Source: Sneathiellales bacterium | GTDB taxonomy: Bacteria > Pseudomonadota > Alphaproteobacteria > Minwuiales > Minwuiaceae | Direction: 5' to 3' | NCBI GenBank assembly: GCA_026992315.1 | Contig: JALXAG010000253.1 | Span: 1 to 35,825 of the forward strand | DNA: 35,825 bases | In this document: positions 9,903 to 19,455 of the stretch, in pieces | How the letters are laid out: every line of letters starts with the position of its first letter | Numbering within the stretch: position 1 is the stretch's first letter | Program-made: the position numbers and the translations under genes | The notes under the pieces: model-generated | The model's input: only the letters and a program-made list of their open reading frames with translations | Told to the model about the DNA's origin: nothing | The model's database searches: none

Positions 9903-11261
9903 ATGGCGTCAGCCGCTGAACAGCTTGCTGCAAATCTGAATTTTGGGGCATTTGCCAAGGCCGAGGAACTGAAGAAGCGCATCTGGTTCACGCTGGGTGT
10001 GCTGATCGTCTATCGGCTCGGTACCTATATCCCCCTGCCCGGAATCGATCCGCAGGTGCTGAAGGATATCTTCTCCCAGGCACAGGGCGGTATCCTGGAC
10101 ATGTTCAATGTCTTCTCCGGCGGTGCCCTGCAGCGGATGACGATCTTTGCCCTGAATGTGATGCCGTATATTTCGGCATCGATCATCATTCAGCTGATGA
10201 CGACGGTGGTTCCCACCCTCGAGCAGCTGAAGAAGGAAGGCGAACAGGGCCGCAAGAAGATCAATCAGTATACCCGTCTGCTGACCGTGGTTCTGTGTAT
10301 TTTCCAGTCCTACGGCATTGCCGTCGGCCTCGAAGGCATGACCAGCAGTGCCGGTGCGGCGGTCGACAATCCGGGCCTGTTCTTCCGTGCCTCCGTGGTG
10401 ATCACGCTGACCGGCGGCACCATGTTCCTGATGTGGCTGGGCGAGCAGATCACGGCACGCGGCATCGGTAACGGCGTTTCTCTGATCATTTTTGCCGGCA
10501 TCGTCGCGCAGTTGCCGCAGGCGCTGTTATCGACGCTGGAGCTGGGCCGGACCGGCGCGTTGAGCACCGTGGTCATTCTGGCCGTGATGGTTCTGGCGGT
10601 CGTGACCATTGCCTTCATCGTGCTGGTGGAACGGGCCCAGCGGCGCGTGCTGGTGCAATATCCGAAGCGCCAGGTCGGCAACAAGATGTTTGGCGGCGAA
10701 AGCTCGCACCTGCCCTTGAAGCTGAACACCGCCGGGGTTATTCCGCCGATCTTCGCCTCCTCCATCCTGCTGATGCCGGCAACGGTCGCCAGCTTCTCTT
10801 CCGCCCAGGGCGGCAGCGAATGGCTGACCACGGTCACGGCGCTTCTCGGGCGCGGCCAGCCGCTCTATATGCTGCTTTATGCCGCCGGTATCGTTTTCTT
10901 CAGCTTTTTCTATACGGCCATCGTCTTCAATCCGCAGGAAACCGCGGACAATCTGAAGCGCAACGGCGGTTTCATTCCCGGCATTCGCCCCGGTCAGCGC
11001 ACGGCCGAATATTTCGACCACATCCTGACCCGGCTGACGGTGATCGGCGCCGCCTATCTGGTCGCGGTGTCGCTTCTGCCGGAAGTTCTGATCAGTCAGT
11101 TCGCGGTGCCGTTCTATTTCGGCGGAACGTCGTTGCTGATCGTCGTCAATGTGACCATGGATACGGTGGCGCAGATTCAGAGCCATCTGCTGGCCCATCA
11201 GTATGAGGGGCTGATCAAGAAGTCCAAGCTCCGCGGCAGCAAGGGGAGGAAGAAACGTTGA
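9903..11261 (+). CDS. secY: Protein translocase subunit SecY
   Basis: A 452-residue inner-membrane channel protein of the Sec translocon. Ten hydrophobic segments are expected and the sequence shows the matching alternation from about residue 30 to 430. Family signatures seen: LGTYIPLPGIDP (TM1/plug side), NVFSGGALQRMTIFALNVMPYI (plug and TM2), and the cytoplasmic loop NPQETADNLKRNGGFIPGIRPG before TM9. The stop overlaps the adk TTG start by 4 bp, the standard alphaproteobacterial arrangement. Confidence 0.98.
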   Translation: MASAAEQLAANLNFGAFAKAEELKKRIWFTLGVLIVYRLGTYIPLPGIDPQVLKDIFSQAQGGILDMFNVFSGGALQRMTIFALNVMPYISASIIIQLMTTVVPTLEQLKKEGEQGRKKINQYTRLLTVVLCIFQSYGIAVGLEGMTSSAGAAVDNPGLFFRASVVITLTGGTMFLMWLGEQITARGIGNGVSLIIFAGIVAQLPQALLSTLELGRTGALSTVVILAVMVLAVVTIAFIVLVERAQRRVLVQYPKRQVGNKMFGGESSHLPLKLNTAGVIPPIFASSILLMPATVASFSSAQGGSEWLTTVTALLGRGQPLYMLLYAAGIVFFSFFYTAIVFNPQETADNLKRNGGFIPGIRPGQRTAEYFDHILTRLTVIGAAYLVAVSLLPEVLISQFAVPFYFGGTSLLIVVNVTMDTVAQIQSHLLAHQYEGLIKKSKLRGSKGRKKR

Positions 11262-11908
11262 ATATCATTCTGCTCGGCCCTCCCGGCGCGGGTAAGGGGA
11301 CTCAGGCGAAGATTCTCGAACGCAAATACGGCATGATCCAGCTTTCCACCGGCGACATGCTGCGGGCGGCGGTGGCGGCGGGCACCCCGCTGGGCAGGAA
11401 GGTCAAGGAGCTGATGGACAGCGGCGGCCTGGTTTCGGACGATATCATGATTTCGCTGATTGGCGAGCGCATCAGTCAGCCCGATTGTGCCAGGGGCTGC
11501 ATTCTCGACGGTTTCCCGCGCACCACGGCCCAGGCCGAGGCGTTGGACAAGATGCTGGCCGAGCGGGGGCTGAAGATCGATCATGTGATCGAGATGAAGG
11601 TGGATGAAGACGCCTTGGTCAAACGCATTACCGGCCGCTATACTTGCGCCAAATGTGGCGAAGGATATCATGACGAGTTCAAGCGCCCGAAAAAGGAAGG
11701 CGTTTGCGATGTCTGCGGTTCTACGGAATTTGTCCGCCGTCCCGATGACAACCCGGAAACGGTGAAAGCCCGTCTGGCGGCCTATCGGGAACAGACAGCG
11801 CCTATTCTGCCGTTCTATCGGGAGAAGGGCATTTTGAGGACAGTCGACGGCATGGCCTCCATGGAGGAGGTTTCCCGTCAGATAGAAGCGGTGCTGAACG
11901 GTAACTGA
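11258..11908 (+). CDS. adk: Adenylate kinase, zinc-LID type
   Basis: A 216-residue enzyme catalysing ATP + AMP = 2 ADP. The P-loop GPPGAGKGTQ is at residues 7-16 and the NMP-binding region STGDMLRAAVAAGTPLG follows. The LID carries four cysteines, C130, C133, C150 and C153, a tetra-Cys zinc site. The start is an unusual TTG at 11258 overlapping the secY stop (TTGA); GGGGAGGA at 11242-11249 supports it and the N terminus MNIILLGPPG is canonical. No ATG fits. A 114-bp gap with a promoter separates it from rpsM. Confidence 0.96.
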   Translation: MNIILLGPPGAGKGTQAKILERKYGMIQLSTGDMLRAAVAAGTPLGRKVKELMDSGGLVSDDIMISLIGERISQPDCARGCILDGFPRTTAQAEALDKMLAERGLKIDHVIEMKVDEDALVKRITGRYTCAKCGEGYHDEFKRPKKEGVCDVCGSTEFVRRPDDNPETVKARLAAYREQTAPILPFYREKGILRTVDGMASMEEVSRQIEAVLNGN

Positions 11909-11928
11909 CCGTAAGGGCATCTGGATAG

Positions 11929-11956
11929 TTGACTATTGCGGTAACGCCCCTATACT
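11929..11956 (+). promoter_or_regulatory. Predicted sigma-70-type promoter for rpsM-rpsK-rpoA-rplQ
   Basis: TTGACT (11929-11934), a 16-bp spacer, then TATACT (11951-11956), each one mismatch from consensus. It lies in the largest gap of the ribosomal block, 67 bp upstream of the rpsM start. It suggests that the alpha operon genes can be transcribed independently of spc. Sequence-based prediction only. Confidence 0.65.
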
Positions 11957-12022
11957 CGCGCGCCTGCGAAAGGCGAGGCGGGTTCATGGGTGTTGCCTGA
12001 GCCGGTTTTAAGGAGAACAAGC

Positions 12023-12391
12023 GTGGCGCGAATAGCTGGTGTGAACATACCGACGAATAAGCGGGCAGTGATCGGGCTGACCTATATTCACGGTATCGGG
12101 CCGAAGTCGGCCCGGGATATCTGCGCGAAGGTCGGCATTGCCGATGACCGACGGGTCAGCGATCTGAGCGATGCCGAAGTCATTCAGATCCGTGAAGTGA
12201 TCGAAAAGGAATATCTGGTCGAGGGCGATCTTCGCCGTGAAGTGGCCATGAACATCAAGCGGCTGATGGATCTGGGGTGCTATCGCGGCCTGCGTCATCG
12301 CCGTGGTCTGCCGGTGCGCGGTCAGCGTACGCATACCAATGCCCGCACCCGCAAGGGCAAGGCTAAACCCATCGCCGGCAAGAAGAAATAG
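12023..12391 (+). CDS. rpsM: 30S ribosomal protein S13
   Basis: A 122-residue S13 ([26 protein letters not shown]). The GTG at 12023 is the start: AAGGAG at 12010-12015 lies 7 bp upstream and the N terminus is canonical; an upstream in-frame GTG at 11990 adds non-conserved residues. The C-terminal [25 protein letters not shown] motif is intact. S13 contacts P-site tRNA and the 50S subunit. Confidence 0.97.
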   Translation: MARIAGVNIPTNKRAVIGLTYIHGIGPKSARDICAKVGIADDRRVSDLSDAEVIQIREVIEKEYLVEGDLRREVAMNIKRLMDLGCYRGLRHRRGLPVRGQRTHTNARTRKGKAKPIAGKKK

Positions 12392-12411
12392 CACTCGCAT
12401 AGGGGTCAGCA

Positions 12412-12801
12412 ATGGCACGTGACAAGACGCGCGTTCGTCGTCGTGAACGCAAGAACATTACCGCCGGTGTTGCGCATGTGAATGCGACATTCAACAACAC
12501 CATGATCACCATTTCCGATGCGCAGGGCAATGCCATCGCCTGGTCGTCGGCCGGCGCCATGGGCTTCAAGGGTTCGCGCAAATCGACGCCCTATGCCGCG
12601 CAGATGGCGGCCGAGGATGCCGGGCGCAAGGCGCAGGAACATGGTGTCAAGACCCTGGAAGTGAACGTCAAGGGGCCGGGTTCGGGGCGCGAATCCGCGC
12701 TGCGCGCCCTGCAGGCGGTCGGGTTCACGATCACGTCGATTCGCGATGTGACGCCGATTCCGCACAACGGTTGCCGCCCGCCGAAACGCCGCCGCGTCTG
12801 A
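12412..12801 (+). CDS. rpsK: 30S ribosomal protein S11
   Basis: A 129-residue S11, the family length. It contains the [24 protein letters not shown] core and the C-terminal signature [24 protein letters not shown]11 shapes the 30S platform and the E/P-site mRNA path. It is 20 bp after rpsM. Confidence 0.98.
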   Translation: MARDKTRVRRRERKNITAGVAHVNATFNNTMITISDAQGNAIAWSSAGAMGFKGSRKSTPYAAQMAAEDAGRKAQEHGVKTLEVNVKGPGSGRESALRALQAVGFTITSIRDVTPIPHNGCRPPKRRRV

Positions 12802-12826
12802 GCGGGATTTCGCGTTATCCTTGATG

Positions 12827-12846
12827 ATGCCGCCTGCGGGCGGCAT
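12827..12846 (+). other. Hairpin in the rpsK-rpoA spacer
   Basis: An 8-bp perfect stem, ATGCCGCC (12827-12834) with GGCGGCAT (12839-12846), closes the tetraloop TGCG. It sits in the 76-bp gap before rpoA, 31 bp from the GTG start, without a T-run. Possible roles are an attenuator, a processing site or a translational control element adjusting the rpoA:ribosomal-protein ratio; the role is inferred. Confidence 0.55.
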
Positions 12847-12877
12847 ACGGAAAAGACAGAAAGCAGAGGTCAGGGTC

Positions 12878-13894
12878 GTGATCCAGAAAAATTGGAAGGA
12901 ACTGATCAAGCCGAACAAGCTGGTTGTCGAGCCCGGGGTGGACCCGGCCCGGCAGGCCACCTTCATCGCGGAGCCTCTGGCCCGCGGCTTCGGCTTGACG
13001 CTTGGCAATGCGCTGCGGCGCATTCTGCTGTCCAGCCTTCAGGGCGGTGCGGTGACGGCCATCCATATCGATGGTGTCCTGCATGAATTCTCGTCCATTC
13101 CCGGTGTCCGCGAGGATGTGACGGATATCGTGCTGAACGTGAAATCCCTGGCGGTGCGTGTGCATGCCGACGGCCCGCGCAAGATGCATCTGCGCGCCGA
13201 AGGGCTGGGGCCGGTGACGGCGGGGCAGATCGAATGCGGGCACGATATCGAGATCCTCAACCCGGACCTGGTGCTGATGCATCTGGATGAGGGTGCTTCC
13301 ATCAACATGGAACTGACGGTCAATACCGGCAAGGGCTATGTTCCCGCCTCCGAAAACCGGCCCGAGGATGCGCCGATCGGTCTTATTCCGGTCGATGCCC
13401 TCTACAGTCCGGTGGTGCGCGCCGCCTACAGGGTGGAAAGCGCCCGTGAAGGCCAGGTGCTGGACTATGACAGCCTGATTCTGGAAGTCGAAACCGATGG
13501 CACCGTCTCGCCCGAGGATGCGCTGGCCTTCGCCGCGCGCATCATGCAGGATCAGCTTCAGCTCTTCATCAATTTCGAAGAGCCGGTCGAGGAATCGCAG
13601 CCCGAGGATTCCGAGGAACCCGCCTTCAACCGCAATCTGCTGCGCAAGGTGGACGAGCTGGAACTGTCGGTGCGTTCGGCCAACTGCCTGAAGAACGACA
13701 ATATCGTTTACATTGGCGATCTCATTCAGAAGACCGAGGCGGAAATGCTGCGGACGCCGAATTTCGGCCGCAAGTCGCTGAACGAGATCAAGGAAGTGCT
13801 GGCCCAGATGGGGCTGCATCTCGGTATGGATGTACCGGGATGGCCGCCGGAAAACATCGAGGACCTGGCAAAGAAACTGGAAGATCAGTATTAA
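12878..13894 (+). CDS. rpoA: DNA-directed RNA polymerase subunit alpha
   Basis: A 338-residue alpha subunit. The GTG at 12878 gives [19 protein letters not shown], the alphaproteobacterial N terminus; the open frame upstream to 12821 is not conserved. The N-terminal dimerisation/assembly domain (to about residue 230) includes [23 protein letters not shown]. After an acidic linker, the C-terminal domain (about 255-325) has the [22 protein letters not shown] and [16 protein letters not shown] motifs that bind UP elements and activators. Confidence 0.97.
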   Translation: MIQKNWKELIKPNKLVVEPGVDPARQATFIAEPLARGFGLTLGNALRRILLSSLQGGAVTAIHIDGVLHEFSSIPGVREDVTDIVLNVKSLAVRVHADGPRKMHLRAEGLGPVTAGQIECGHDIEILNPDLVLMHLDEGASINMELTVNTGKGYVPASENRPEDAPIGLIPVDALYSPVVRAAYRVESAREGQVLDYDSLILEVETDGTVSPEDALAFAARIMQDQLQLFINFEEPVEESQPEDSEEPAFNRNLLRKVDELELSVRSANCLKNDNIVYIGDLIQKTEAEMLRTPNFGRKSLNEIKEVLAQMGLHLGMDVPGWPPENIEDLAKKLEDQY

Positions 13895-13927
13895 GGGTTC
13901 CGCATAGGCGGATCAGGAGCTTGGATT

Positions 13928-14356
13928 ATGCGTCATCGCAAAAGTGGGCGGAAACTCAACCGCGACAGTGCCAACCGGCGTGCCTTATTCCGCAGTCAGG
14001 CGGTCGCGCTGCTGAAGCACGAACAGATCAAAACGACCCTGCCGAAGGCGAAGGAATTGCGGCCCATTGTCGAGCGTTTGATCACGCTGGGCAAAAAGGG
14101 CGGGCTGCATAACCGCCGCCAGGCGCTGGCCTATCTGCCGGAAAAGGCGATTGTCGATAAGTTGTTCGATACTCTGGCCGAACGCTACAAGGAACGCCAG
14201 GGCGGCTATACCCGTATCATCCGCGCCGGCTTCCGTTATGGCGATGCCGCGCCGATGGCTGTGATCGAACTGGTGGACCGCGATCCCGATGCCAAGGGCA
14301 CCGATGCGGGGCCGACGGCCGAGGAGAGCGAGGACGAGGCTGAAGAAGCCGCGTAA
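13928..14356 (+). CDS. rplQ: 50S ribosomal protein L17
   Basis: A 142-residue L17 ([24 protein letters not shown]). The core matches the roughly 120-residue family; the remainder is an acidic tail ([11 protein letters not shown]), a common alphaproteobacterial extension. GATCAGGAG lies before the start. It is the last gene of the ribosomal block, followed 25 bp later by a strong terminator. Confidence 0.97.
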   Translation: MRHRKSGRKLNRDSANRRALFRSQAVALLKHEQIKTTLPKAKELRPIVERLITLGKKGGLHNRRQALAYLPEKAIVDKLFDTLAERYKERQGGYTRIIRAGFRYGDAAPMAVIELVDRDPDAKGTDAGPTAEESEDEAEEAA

Positions 14357-14380
14357 ACGCCTTTTTTGGATGTATCATGC

Positions 14381-14414
14381 AAAGCAGCCCCGGCGCAGGA
14401 CGGGGCTGCTTTTT
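14381..14414 (+). terminator. Intrinsic terminator of the ribosomal block
   Basis: A 12-bp stem (AAAGCAGCCCCG with CGGGGCTGCTTT) closes an 8-nt loop and runs into a TTTTT tract. It is placed directly after rplQ and before the protease gene, so it ends the tuf-to-rplQ transcription region. Confidence 0.92.
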
Positions 14415-14448
14415 GCTTTGTAAATCAGGGCCGAAGGGATGGACGATC

Positions 14449-15921
14449 ATGCAGGAACGGGCGATGGCTGAGAAGGCCGGGTACAGGCAGGGGGCATGTC
14501 GGTCAGGGGCAGGCCGCCGGATGGGATATCTTGTCATTCTGATGCTGCTGGCGGGGTTTGTCTCTTCCGCCCAGGCCCAGGCCATTCGCATCGTTCCCGA
14601 ATCGCGTGAGGAAATCCGTCTTTCCTTCGCCCCCCTGGTCAAGCAGGCGGCGCCTGCGGTGGTCAACATCTATACGCGCAAGCTGGTGCAGACGCGAAGC
14701 TCGCCGCTGTTCGACGATCCGTTCTTTCGCCGTTTTTTCGGCCGTGAATTCCCTTTCGGGCAGAAACGCCAGAAGGTGCAGAATGCGCTGGGTTCCGGCG
14801 TGATTGTCCGCGCCAATGGCCTGATCGTCACCAATAATCACGTCATCGCCGGGGCGGACTCGATCCGCGTGGTACTGAACGACAAGCGGGAATACGATGC
14901 GCGCGTCGTTCTTGCCGATGAAAAGACCGATCTGGCAGTGCTGCGCATCGACACCAAGGGCCGCAGGCTGCCGGTACTGCGTTTTGCGGCCATGGACGAT
15001 CTGCAGGTCGGCGATGTGGTGATCGCCATCGGCAATCCGTTCGGTGTCGGGCAAACCGTGACCATGGGCATTATTTCGGCCCTGTCGCGCAGCAATGTCT
15101 TTCGCGGCGGCGTGCAATCCTTCATCCAGACCGATGCGGCGATCAATCCGGGCAATTCCGGCGGCGCCTTGCTGACGCTGGACGGCAAGCTGGCGGGCAT
15201 CAATACGGCCATTTTCTCCAAAAGCGGCGGGTCGATCGGTATCGGTTTCGCCATTCCGGCGGATCTGGTCGCCTCGGTCGTGCGCAGCGCCGAACAGGGC
15301 GGCAAGGTCGTGCGGCCGTGGTTCGGGGCTTCGGGCCAGTCGGTGACGCTCGATCTGGCCGAGGGGCTGGGCCTGAAACGGCCGGTCGGGGTATTGCTGA
15401 GCGATATCTATCCCGGCGGTCCGGCGGACAAGGCCGGGCTGCGTTCGGGCGATGTGGTGGTCGAAATCAACGGCCATGCAGTGCAGGAACCGAACGACCT
15501 GCGTTTCCGTATCGCCACCCTGGCCGTCGGCGGTTATGCGGATCTGGTCTATTACCGCGACGGACGCAAGCGCAAGACACGCATTGCCCTGCGTGCGGCA
15601 CCGGAAATTCCGCCGCGCAACGATACCCGGATTAGCGGGCGCAACCCGCTTGAAGGGGCGGTGGCGGCCAATCTGTCGCCTGCGGTGACACAGGAACTGG
15701 AACTTCCCTATGGTCAGAAAGGGGTGATTCTGCTGGAGATCGCCCGTGGCAGCACCGCGGCACGGCTGGGATTCCGCCCGGGCGACATCGTTCTGGAACT
15801 GAACGGCACGCGTATCGATCGCGTCGATACATTGCTGACGGCGTTGCGTCGGGCACAGGGCAACTGGCGTTTCCGCATTCAGCGCAAGGGCCGGATCCTC
15901 AGACGCAGTTTCCGGTCGTAA
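14449..15921 (+). CDS. Periplasmic serine protease, HtrA/Deg family, two PDZ domains
   Basis: About 490 residues. The start at 14449 is chosen for AAGGGA 9 bp upstream; in-frame ATGs at 14464 and 14521 are alternatives and all keep the signal peptide (hydrophobic run YLVILMLLAGFVSSAQAQA). The trypsin-like domain has the catalytic triad H131 (TNNHVIAG), D161 (KTDLAVL) and S237 (GNSGGAL). PDZ1 lies at about residues 290-385 (GLRSGDVVVEINGH) and PDZ2 at about 415-490 (GFRPGDIVLELNG). The family degrades or refolds damaged envelope proteins. Whether it is DegP-, DegQ- or DegS-like in role cannot be told; two PDZ domains argue against DegS. The stop overlaps rarA by one base. Confidence 0.93.
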   Translation: MQERAMAEKAGYRQGACRSGAGRRMGYLVILMLLAGFVSSAQAQAIRIVPESREEIRLSFAPLVKQAAPAVVNIYTRKLVQTRSSPLFDDPFFRRFFGREFPFGQKRQKVQNALGSGVIVRANGLIVTNNHVIAGADSIRVVLNDKREYDARVVLADEKTDLAVLRIDTKGRRLPVLRFAAMDDLQVGDVVIAIGNPFGVGQTVTMGIISALSRSNVFRGGVQSFIQTDAAINPGNSGGALLTLDGKLAGINTAIFSKSGGSIGIGFAIPADLVASVVRSAEQGGKVVRPWFGASGQSVTLDLAEGLGLKRPVGVLLSDIYPGGPADKAGLRSGDVVVEINGHAVQEPNDLRFRIATLAVGGYADLVYYRDGRKRKTRIALRAAPEIPPRNDTRISGRNPLEGAVAANLSPAVTQELELPYGQKGVILLEIARGSTAARLGFRPGDIVLELNGTRIDRVDTLLTALRRAQGNWRFRIQRKGRILRRSFRS

Positions 15922-17249
15922 TGGCGGATCTGTTTTCAGACGGTGACACAGCCACGGGCGGCGGCGAAGAGCACCGCCCGCTGGCCGACAGGCTGCGCCC
16001 TGCCAGCCTGGACGAGGTGCTGGGGCAGGACCATCTCCTCTGCGGCGACGGCCCGCTGGCACGGCTGAGGGCGACAGGACGGATCGGATCGCTGATCCTG
16101 TGGGGGCCGCCGGGCACGGGGAAGACGACGATCGCCCGCCTCCTTGCCCGGGAGGTGGGCATGGAATTCGAGCAGCTTTCGGCCGTTTTCGCCGGTATTG
16201 CCGATGTGCGCAAGGTGATCGACCGTGCGGCCCGGCGGGCGCAGGCGGGGCAGAAAACCCTGCTGTTCGTCGACGAGATTCATCGTTTCAACCGTTCCCA
16301 GCAGGACGGATTTCTGCCCTTTGTCGAGGATGGCACCATCGTTCTGATCGGGGCGACGACGGAAAACCCTTCTTTCGAGGTCAATGGCGCCCTGCTGTCG
16401 CGTTGTCAGGTTCTGCCGCTGAAGGCACTGGACGAGGCATCGCTTCTGGCCCTGCTGAAACGGGCCGAGGATCTTACCGGAACGACCCTGCCGCTGGATG
16501 AGGACGGCCGCCGCACCCTGGTGGCCATGGCGGACGGGGACGGGCGTTATCTGCTCAACATGGCAGAGGAACTGTTCGCCCTGCCGGAAGGGGATATCGT
16601 CCCGGCCGACCGTCTGGGCACGGTGTTGCAGCGCCGCGCCCCGCTTTACGACAAGGGGCAGGAGGCCCATTACAACCTGATCAGTGCCCTGCACAAGGCC
16701 CTGCGCGGTTCCGATACCGATGCGGCGCTGTATTGGCTGGCCCGGATGCTGGCGGGCGGGGAGGATCCGCGCTATATCCTGCGGCGCATGATCCGCTTTG
16801 CCTCCGAAGATATCGGCCTGGCCGATCCTCAGGCACTGCAGCAGGCGATTCTGGCCCGCGACGCCTATGAGTTCATCGGTTCGCCCGAAGGGGATCTGGC
16901 GCTGGCGCAATGTGCGATCTATCTGGCCACGGCGCCCAAATCGAACGCCGCCTATACGGCGTTCAAGAAGGCGATGCGTTCGGCGCGAAAACATGGATCG
17001 CTACCGCCGCCGATGCATGCGGTCAATGCGCCGACAAGGATGATGAAGGATCTGGGCTACGGTAAGGGCTATGTCTATGACCACGATATCGAGCAGGGCA
17101 GTGCCGGGCTGAACTATTTTCCGGAAGAGATGGCGCGGGAAAACTATTACCGGCCGCAGGAACGGGGTTTCGAACGCGAGATCGCCAAGCGCCTGGCCTA
17201 TTGGCAGCGCATTCGCGATGTCCGCGCCGGCGGGAAGGACGAACGATAG
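15921..17249 (+). CDS. rarA: Replication-associated recombination protein RarA (MgsA), AAA+ ATPase
   Basis: A 442-residue AAA+ ATPase close to the E. coli length (447). The Walker A motif GPPGTGKTT is at residues 62-70 and Walker [12 protein letters not shown] has D118/E119; a sensor 1-like [12 protein letters not shown] follows. The C-terminal half carries the tetramerisation region typical of the RarA/WRNIP1 family ([12 protein letters not shown] near the end). The protein acts at stalled replication forks and binds single-strand DNA ends. The TAATG overlap with the protease gene suggests co-transcription. Confidence 0.95.
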   Translation: MADLFSDGDTATGGGEEHRPLADRLRPASLDEVLGQDHLLCGDGPLARLRATGRIGSLILWGPPGTGKTTIARLLAREVGMEFEQLSAVFAGIADVRKVIDRAARRAQAGQKTLLFVDEIHRFNRSQQDGFLPFVEDGTIVLIGATTENPSFEVNGALLSRCQVLPLKALDEASLLALLKRAEDLTGTTLPLDEDGRRTLVAMADGDGRYLLNMAEELFALPEGDIVPADRLGTVLQRRAPLYDKGQEAHYNLISALHKALRGSDTDAALYWLARMLAGGEDPRYILRRMIRFASEDIGLADPQALQQAILARDAYEFIGSPEGDLALAQCAIYLATAPKSNAAYTAFKKAMRSARKHGSLPPPMHAVNAPTRMMKDLGYGKGYVYDHDIEQGSAGLNYFPEEMARENYYRPQERGFEREIAKRLAYWQRIRDVRAGGKDER

Positions 17250-17252
17250 GAC

Positions 17253-18263
17253 ATGGCTCAGAGCAGTCAGTATGAAATCGGCGAAGATGAAGCCGGGCAG
17301 CGCCTCGACAGGTGGATCAGGCGGCGTTTCCCTCATCTGACGCAGGGATGGATACAGAAACGCCTGCGGCGCAAGGATATCCGCGTCGATAATCGCCGGG
17401 CGGAAGCCGCGCAACGGCTGGAGGCCGGGCAGGTGGTGCGCATGCCGCCCCTGCCCCGGGAGGAGGGTGAGCGTCCGCCCGCTGCACAGCCTTCCCGGGG
17501 GCCGGACCGGCAGGATCTTGCCCTGCTGCAATCGATGATTCTGCATCAGGACGAACAGGTGATCGTGCTCAACAAGCCTCACGGGCTGGCGGTGCAGGGC
17601 GGCAGCGGACAGAAGCGCCATCTGGACGGTCTGCTCGAAGGGCTGAAGGGCCGATATCCCGAAAAGCCGCGCCTGACCCACCGTCTGGACCGGGATACAT
17701 CGGGGGTGCTGCTGCTGGCGCGCAGCCGTGCGGCGGCGGATTTTCTGACCCGTGCCTTCCGTGAAAAACAGGTGCTGAAGATCTATTGGGCGCTGGCGGC
17801 CGGCTGGCCGGAAATTCAGCAGGGCACGATCGACCTGCCTTTGCGCAAGGCGCCGGGGCGAGGCGGCGAGCGGGTCGTCGTCGATTACGATATGGGCAAG
17901 AAGGCGATCAGCGATTATGCGGTGATCGATCATGCCGGGCGGCGGGTGTCGTGGCTGGCCCTGTCACCGCGGACGGGGCGGACGCATCAGCTTCGCGTTC
18001 ATTGTGCCGCCATTGGCCATCCCATACTGGGCGATGGCAAATACGGTCAGCGCGGCGACCTGACCGGGTCGCTGGTGGCGCGCAGGCTGCATCTGCATGC
18101 GCGGGCGCTGGATTTCCCCCATCCCGGCGGCGGCCGGCGGCGCATCGTGGCGCCGTTGCCGGCACATATGGAGGAAAGCTTTGCCCGGCTGGGCTTCGAT
18201 GCCGGCGAACAGGACGATCCCTTCGCCGTTTTCGATCCCGAAGGCGGCGTGGCGGTGCGATGA
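17253..18263 (+). CDS. RluA-family ribosomal large-subunit pseudouridine synthase
   Basis: A 336-residue enzyme. An N-terminal S4 RNA-binding domain (about residues 15-75) precedes the catalytic domain; the family motif HRLDRDTSGVLLLAR holds the catalytic aspartate D146. The GRTHQLRVHCAAIGHPILGD segment (about residues 245-264) is also characteristic. It resembles the RluC/RluD branch, which modifies 23S rRNA uridines; the exact target cannot be assigned from sequence alone. It is 3 bp after rarA and part of a conserved alphaproteobacterial neighbourhood with the HAD and ATP12 genes, here interrupted by queF on the other strand. Confidence 0.93.
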   Translation: MAQSSQYEIGEDEAGQRLDRWIRRRFPHLTQGWIQKRLRRKDIRVDNRRAEAAQRLEAGQVVRMPPLPREEGERPPAAQPSRGPDRQDLALLQSMILHQDEQVIVLNKPHGLAVQGGSGQKRHLDGLLEGLKGRYPEKPRLTHRLDRDTSGVLLLARSRAAADFLTRAFREKQVLKIYWALAAGWPEIQQGTIDLPLRKAPGRGGERVVVDYDMGKKAISDYAVIDHAGRRVSWLALSPRTGRTHQLRVHCAAIGHPILGDGKYGQRGDLTGSLVARRLHLHARALDFPHPGGGRRRIVAPLPAHMEESFARLGFDAGEQDDPFAVFDPEGGVAVR

Positions 18264-18280
18264 CGGGGTCGGTTCTGCGC

Positions 18281-18736
18281 CTAACCACGCCCCCGGTAGG
18301 GGGCAACGCCCTGATCGGGCAGCCACAACCCTTCGGGCGGTTCGCCGCTTTGATAGAACACGTCGATGGGGATGCCGCCGCGCGGATACCAATAGCCGCC
18401 GATGCGCAGCCAGCGCGGGGCCATGGCCTGTTCCAGACGGCGGGCGATGGCGACGGTGCAATCCTCGTGAAAGGCGCCGTGATTGCGGAAGGAACCGAGA
18501 AACAGTTTCAGGGACTTGCTTTCGACCAGCCTTTCATCGGGCACGTAATCGATGACCAGATGAGCGAAATCCGGCTGGCCGGTGATCGGGCACAAAGAAG
18601 TGAATTCCGGGCAGGTGAAGCGCACCAGATAGGTGACACCGGCCTGGGGGTTGGGCACGGTTTCCAGATTGGCTTCTTCGGGGCTTTGCGGCAGGGGCGT
18701 GTTCTGGCCGAGCTGGGTAAGCTGTTCTTCATGCAT
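18281..18736 (-). CDS. queF: NADPH-dependent 7-cyano-7-deazaguanine reductase, unimodular type
   Basis: A 151-residue QueF of the short (YkvM-like) class, which reduces preQ0 to preQ1 in queuosine biosynthesis. The active-site cysteine C49 lies in [11 protein letters not shown] with D56 seven residues on, and the QueF motif [22 protein letters not shown] follows. The start [11 protein letters not shown] (codon at 18734-18736) is selected because upstream in-frame sequence is low-complexity and would run through the HAD gene. It is transcribed opposite to its neighbours, convergent with the pseudouridine synthase gene and divergent from the HAD gene (44 bp). No other queuosine gene is in the window. 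Confidence 0.94.
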   Translation of the reverse strand: MHEEQLTQLGQNTPLPQSPEEANLETVPNPQAGVTYLVRFTCPEFTSLCPITGQPDFAHLVIDYVPDERLVESKSLKLFLGSFRNHGAFHEDCTVAIARRLEQAMAPRWLRIGGYWYPRGGIPIDVFYQSGEPPEGLWLPDQGVAPYRGRG

Positions 18737-18780
18737 GGGACGGATCCTGATCGTGAGTACCGTACAGGGATATCGCAGCC

Positions 18781-19455
18781 ATGAAGGAAGATAAAGTGCG
18801 ATTGGCGGTTTTCGACTGTGACGGCACGCTGGTGGACAGTCAGCACCTGATCCATGCGGCGATGGAAAGCGCTTTCGCCGCCTTTGCGCTGGAGCCGCCG
18901 TCGCGGTGCGCGGTGCGTGGCGTTGTCGGCCTGTCGCTGGCAGAGGCAGTGGCGCGCCTGTTGCCGGAAGGTTCCGGTATTTGTGCCGGGGATGTGGTGG
19001 CGGTTTATCGCGATGCCTTTTTCCGCCTGCGCCAGTCGCCCGAAATGGCGGAACCCCTTTACCCCGGCGCGCGGGAGGCGTTGGCGGAACTGCGCGGGCA
19101 AGGCTATCTGCTGGGCGTGGCAACGGGAAAGTCGATGCGCGGGCTGCGGGCTTTGCTGGAACGGCTGGGGATGGAGGATTGGTTCATCACGCTGCAGACG
19201 CCGGATTTCAATCCCGGCAAACCCCATCCCGCGATGTTGCTGGCGGCGATGGAGGATTGCGGCGCCGCCCCTTGCGATACGGTCATGATCGGCGATACCA
19301 GCTTCGATATGGATATGGCCGCCGCCGCCCGCGTAGCGGGAATCGGGGTCGGCTGGGGATATCATGACGTTGACGAACTGGCGGCGGCCCGGGTGCTTGT
19401 GCACAGCTTCGATGCGCTTCCCGCCACGATAGACAGGATTTTGAACGGCAGATGA
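18781..19455 (+). CDS. HAD-superfamily (subfamily IA) phosphatase, phosphoglycolate-phosphatase-like
   Basis: A 224-residue HAD hydrolase. Motif [10 protein letters not shown] has nucleophile D12 and general acid D14; motif II is in VATGKS (about residues 116-121); motif III K and motif [12 protein letters not shown] (about residues 169-178) are present. The alpha-helical cap between motifs I and II fits subfamily IA. The substrate is unknown; Gph-like enzymes dephosphorylate 2-phosphoglycolate. A GTG at 18796 preceded by AAGGAAG is an alternative start removing five residues. The stop overlaps ATP12 by ATGA. Confidence 0.9.
   Translation: MKEDKVRLAVFDCDGTLVDSQHLIHAAMESAFAAFALEPPSRCAVRGVVGLSLAEAVARLLPEGSGICAGDVVAVYRDAFFRLRQSPEMAEPLYPGAREALAELRGQGYLLGVATGKSMRGLRALLERLGMEDWFITLQTPDFNPGKPHPAMLLAAMEDCGAAPCDTVMIGDTSFDMDMAAAARVAGIGVGWGYHDVDELAAARVLVHSFDALPATIDRILNGR

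Noticed and set aside
12821-12877. Longer N terminus for RNA polymerase alpha
   Set aside because: The extra 19 codons include the spacer hairpin and are not part of the conserved N terminus; the GTG at 12878 fits.
14503-16062. 519-codon minus-strand frame opposite the HtrA-family gene
   Set aside because: Shadow frame; His/Gln/Arg-rich composition typical of antisense reading.
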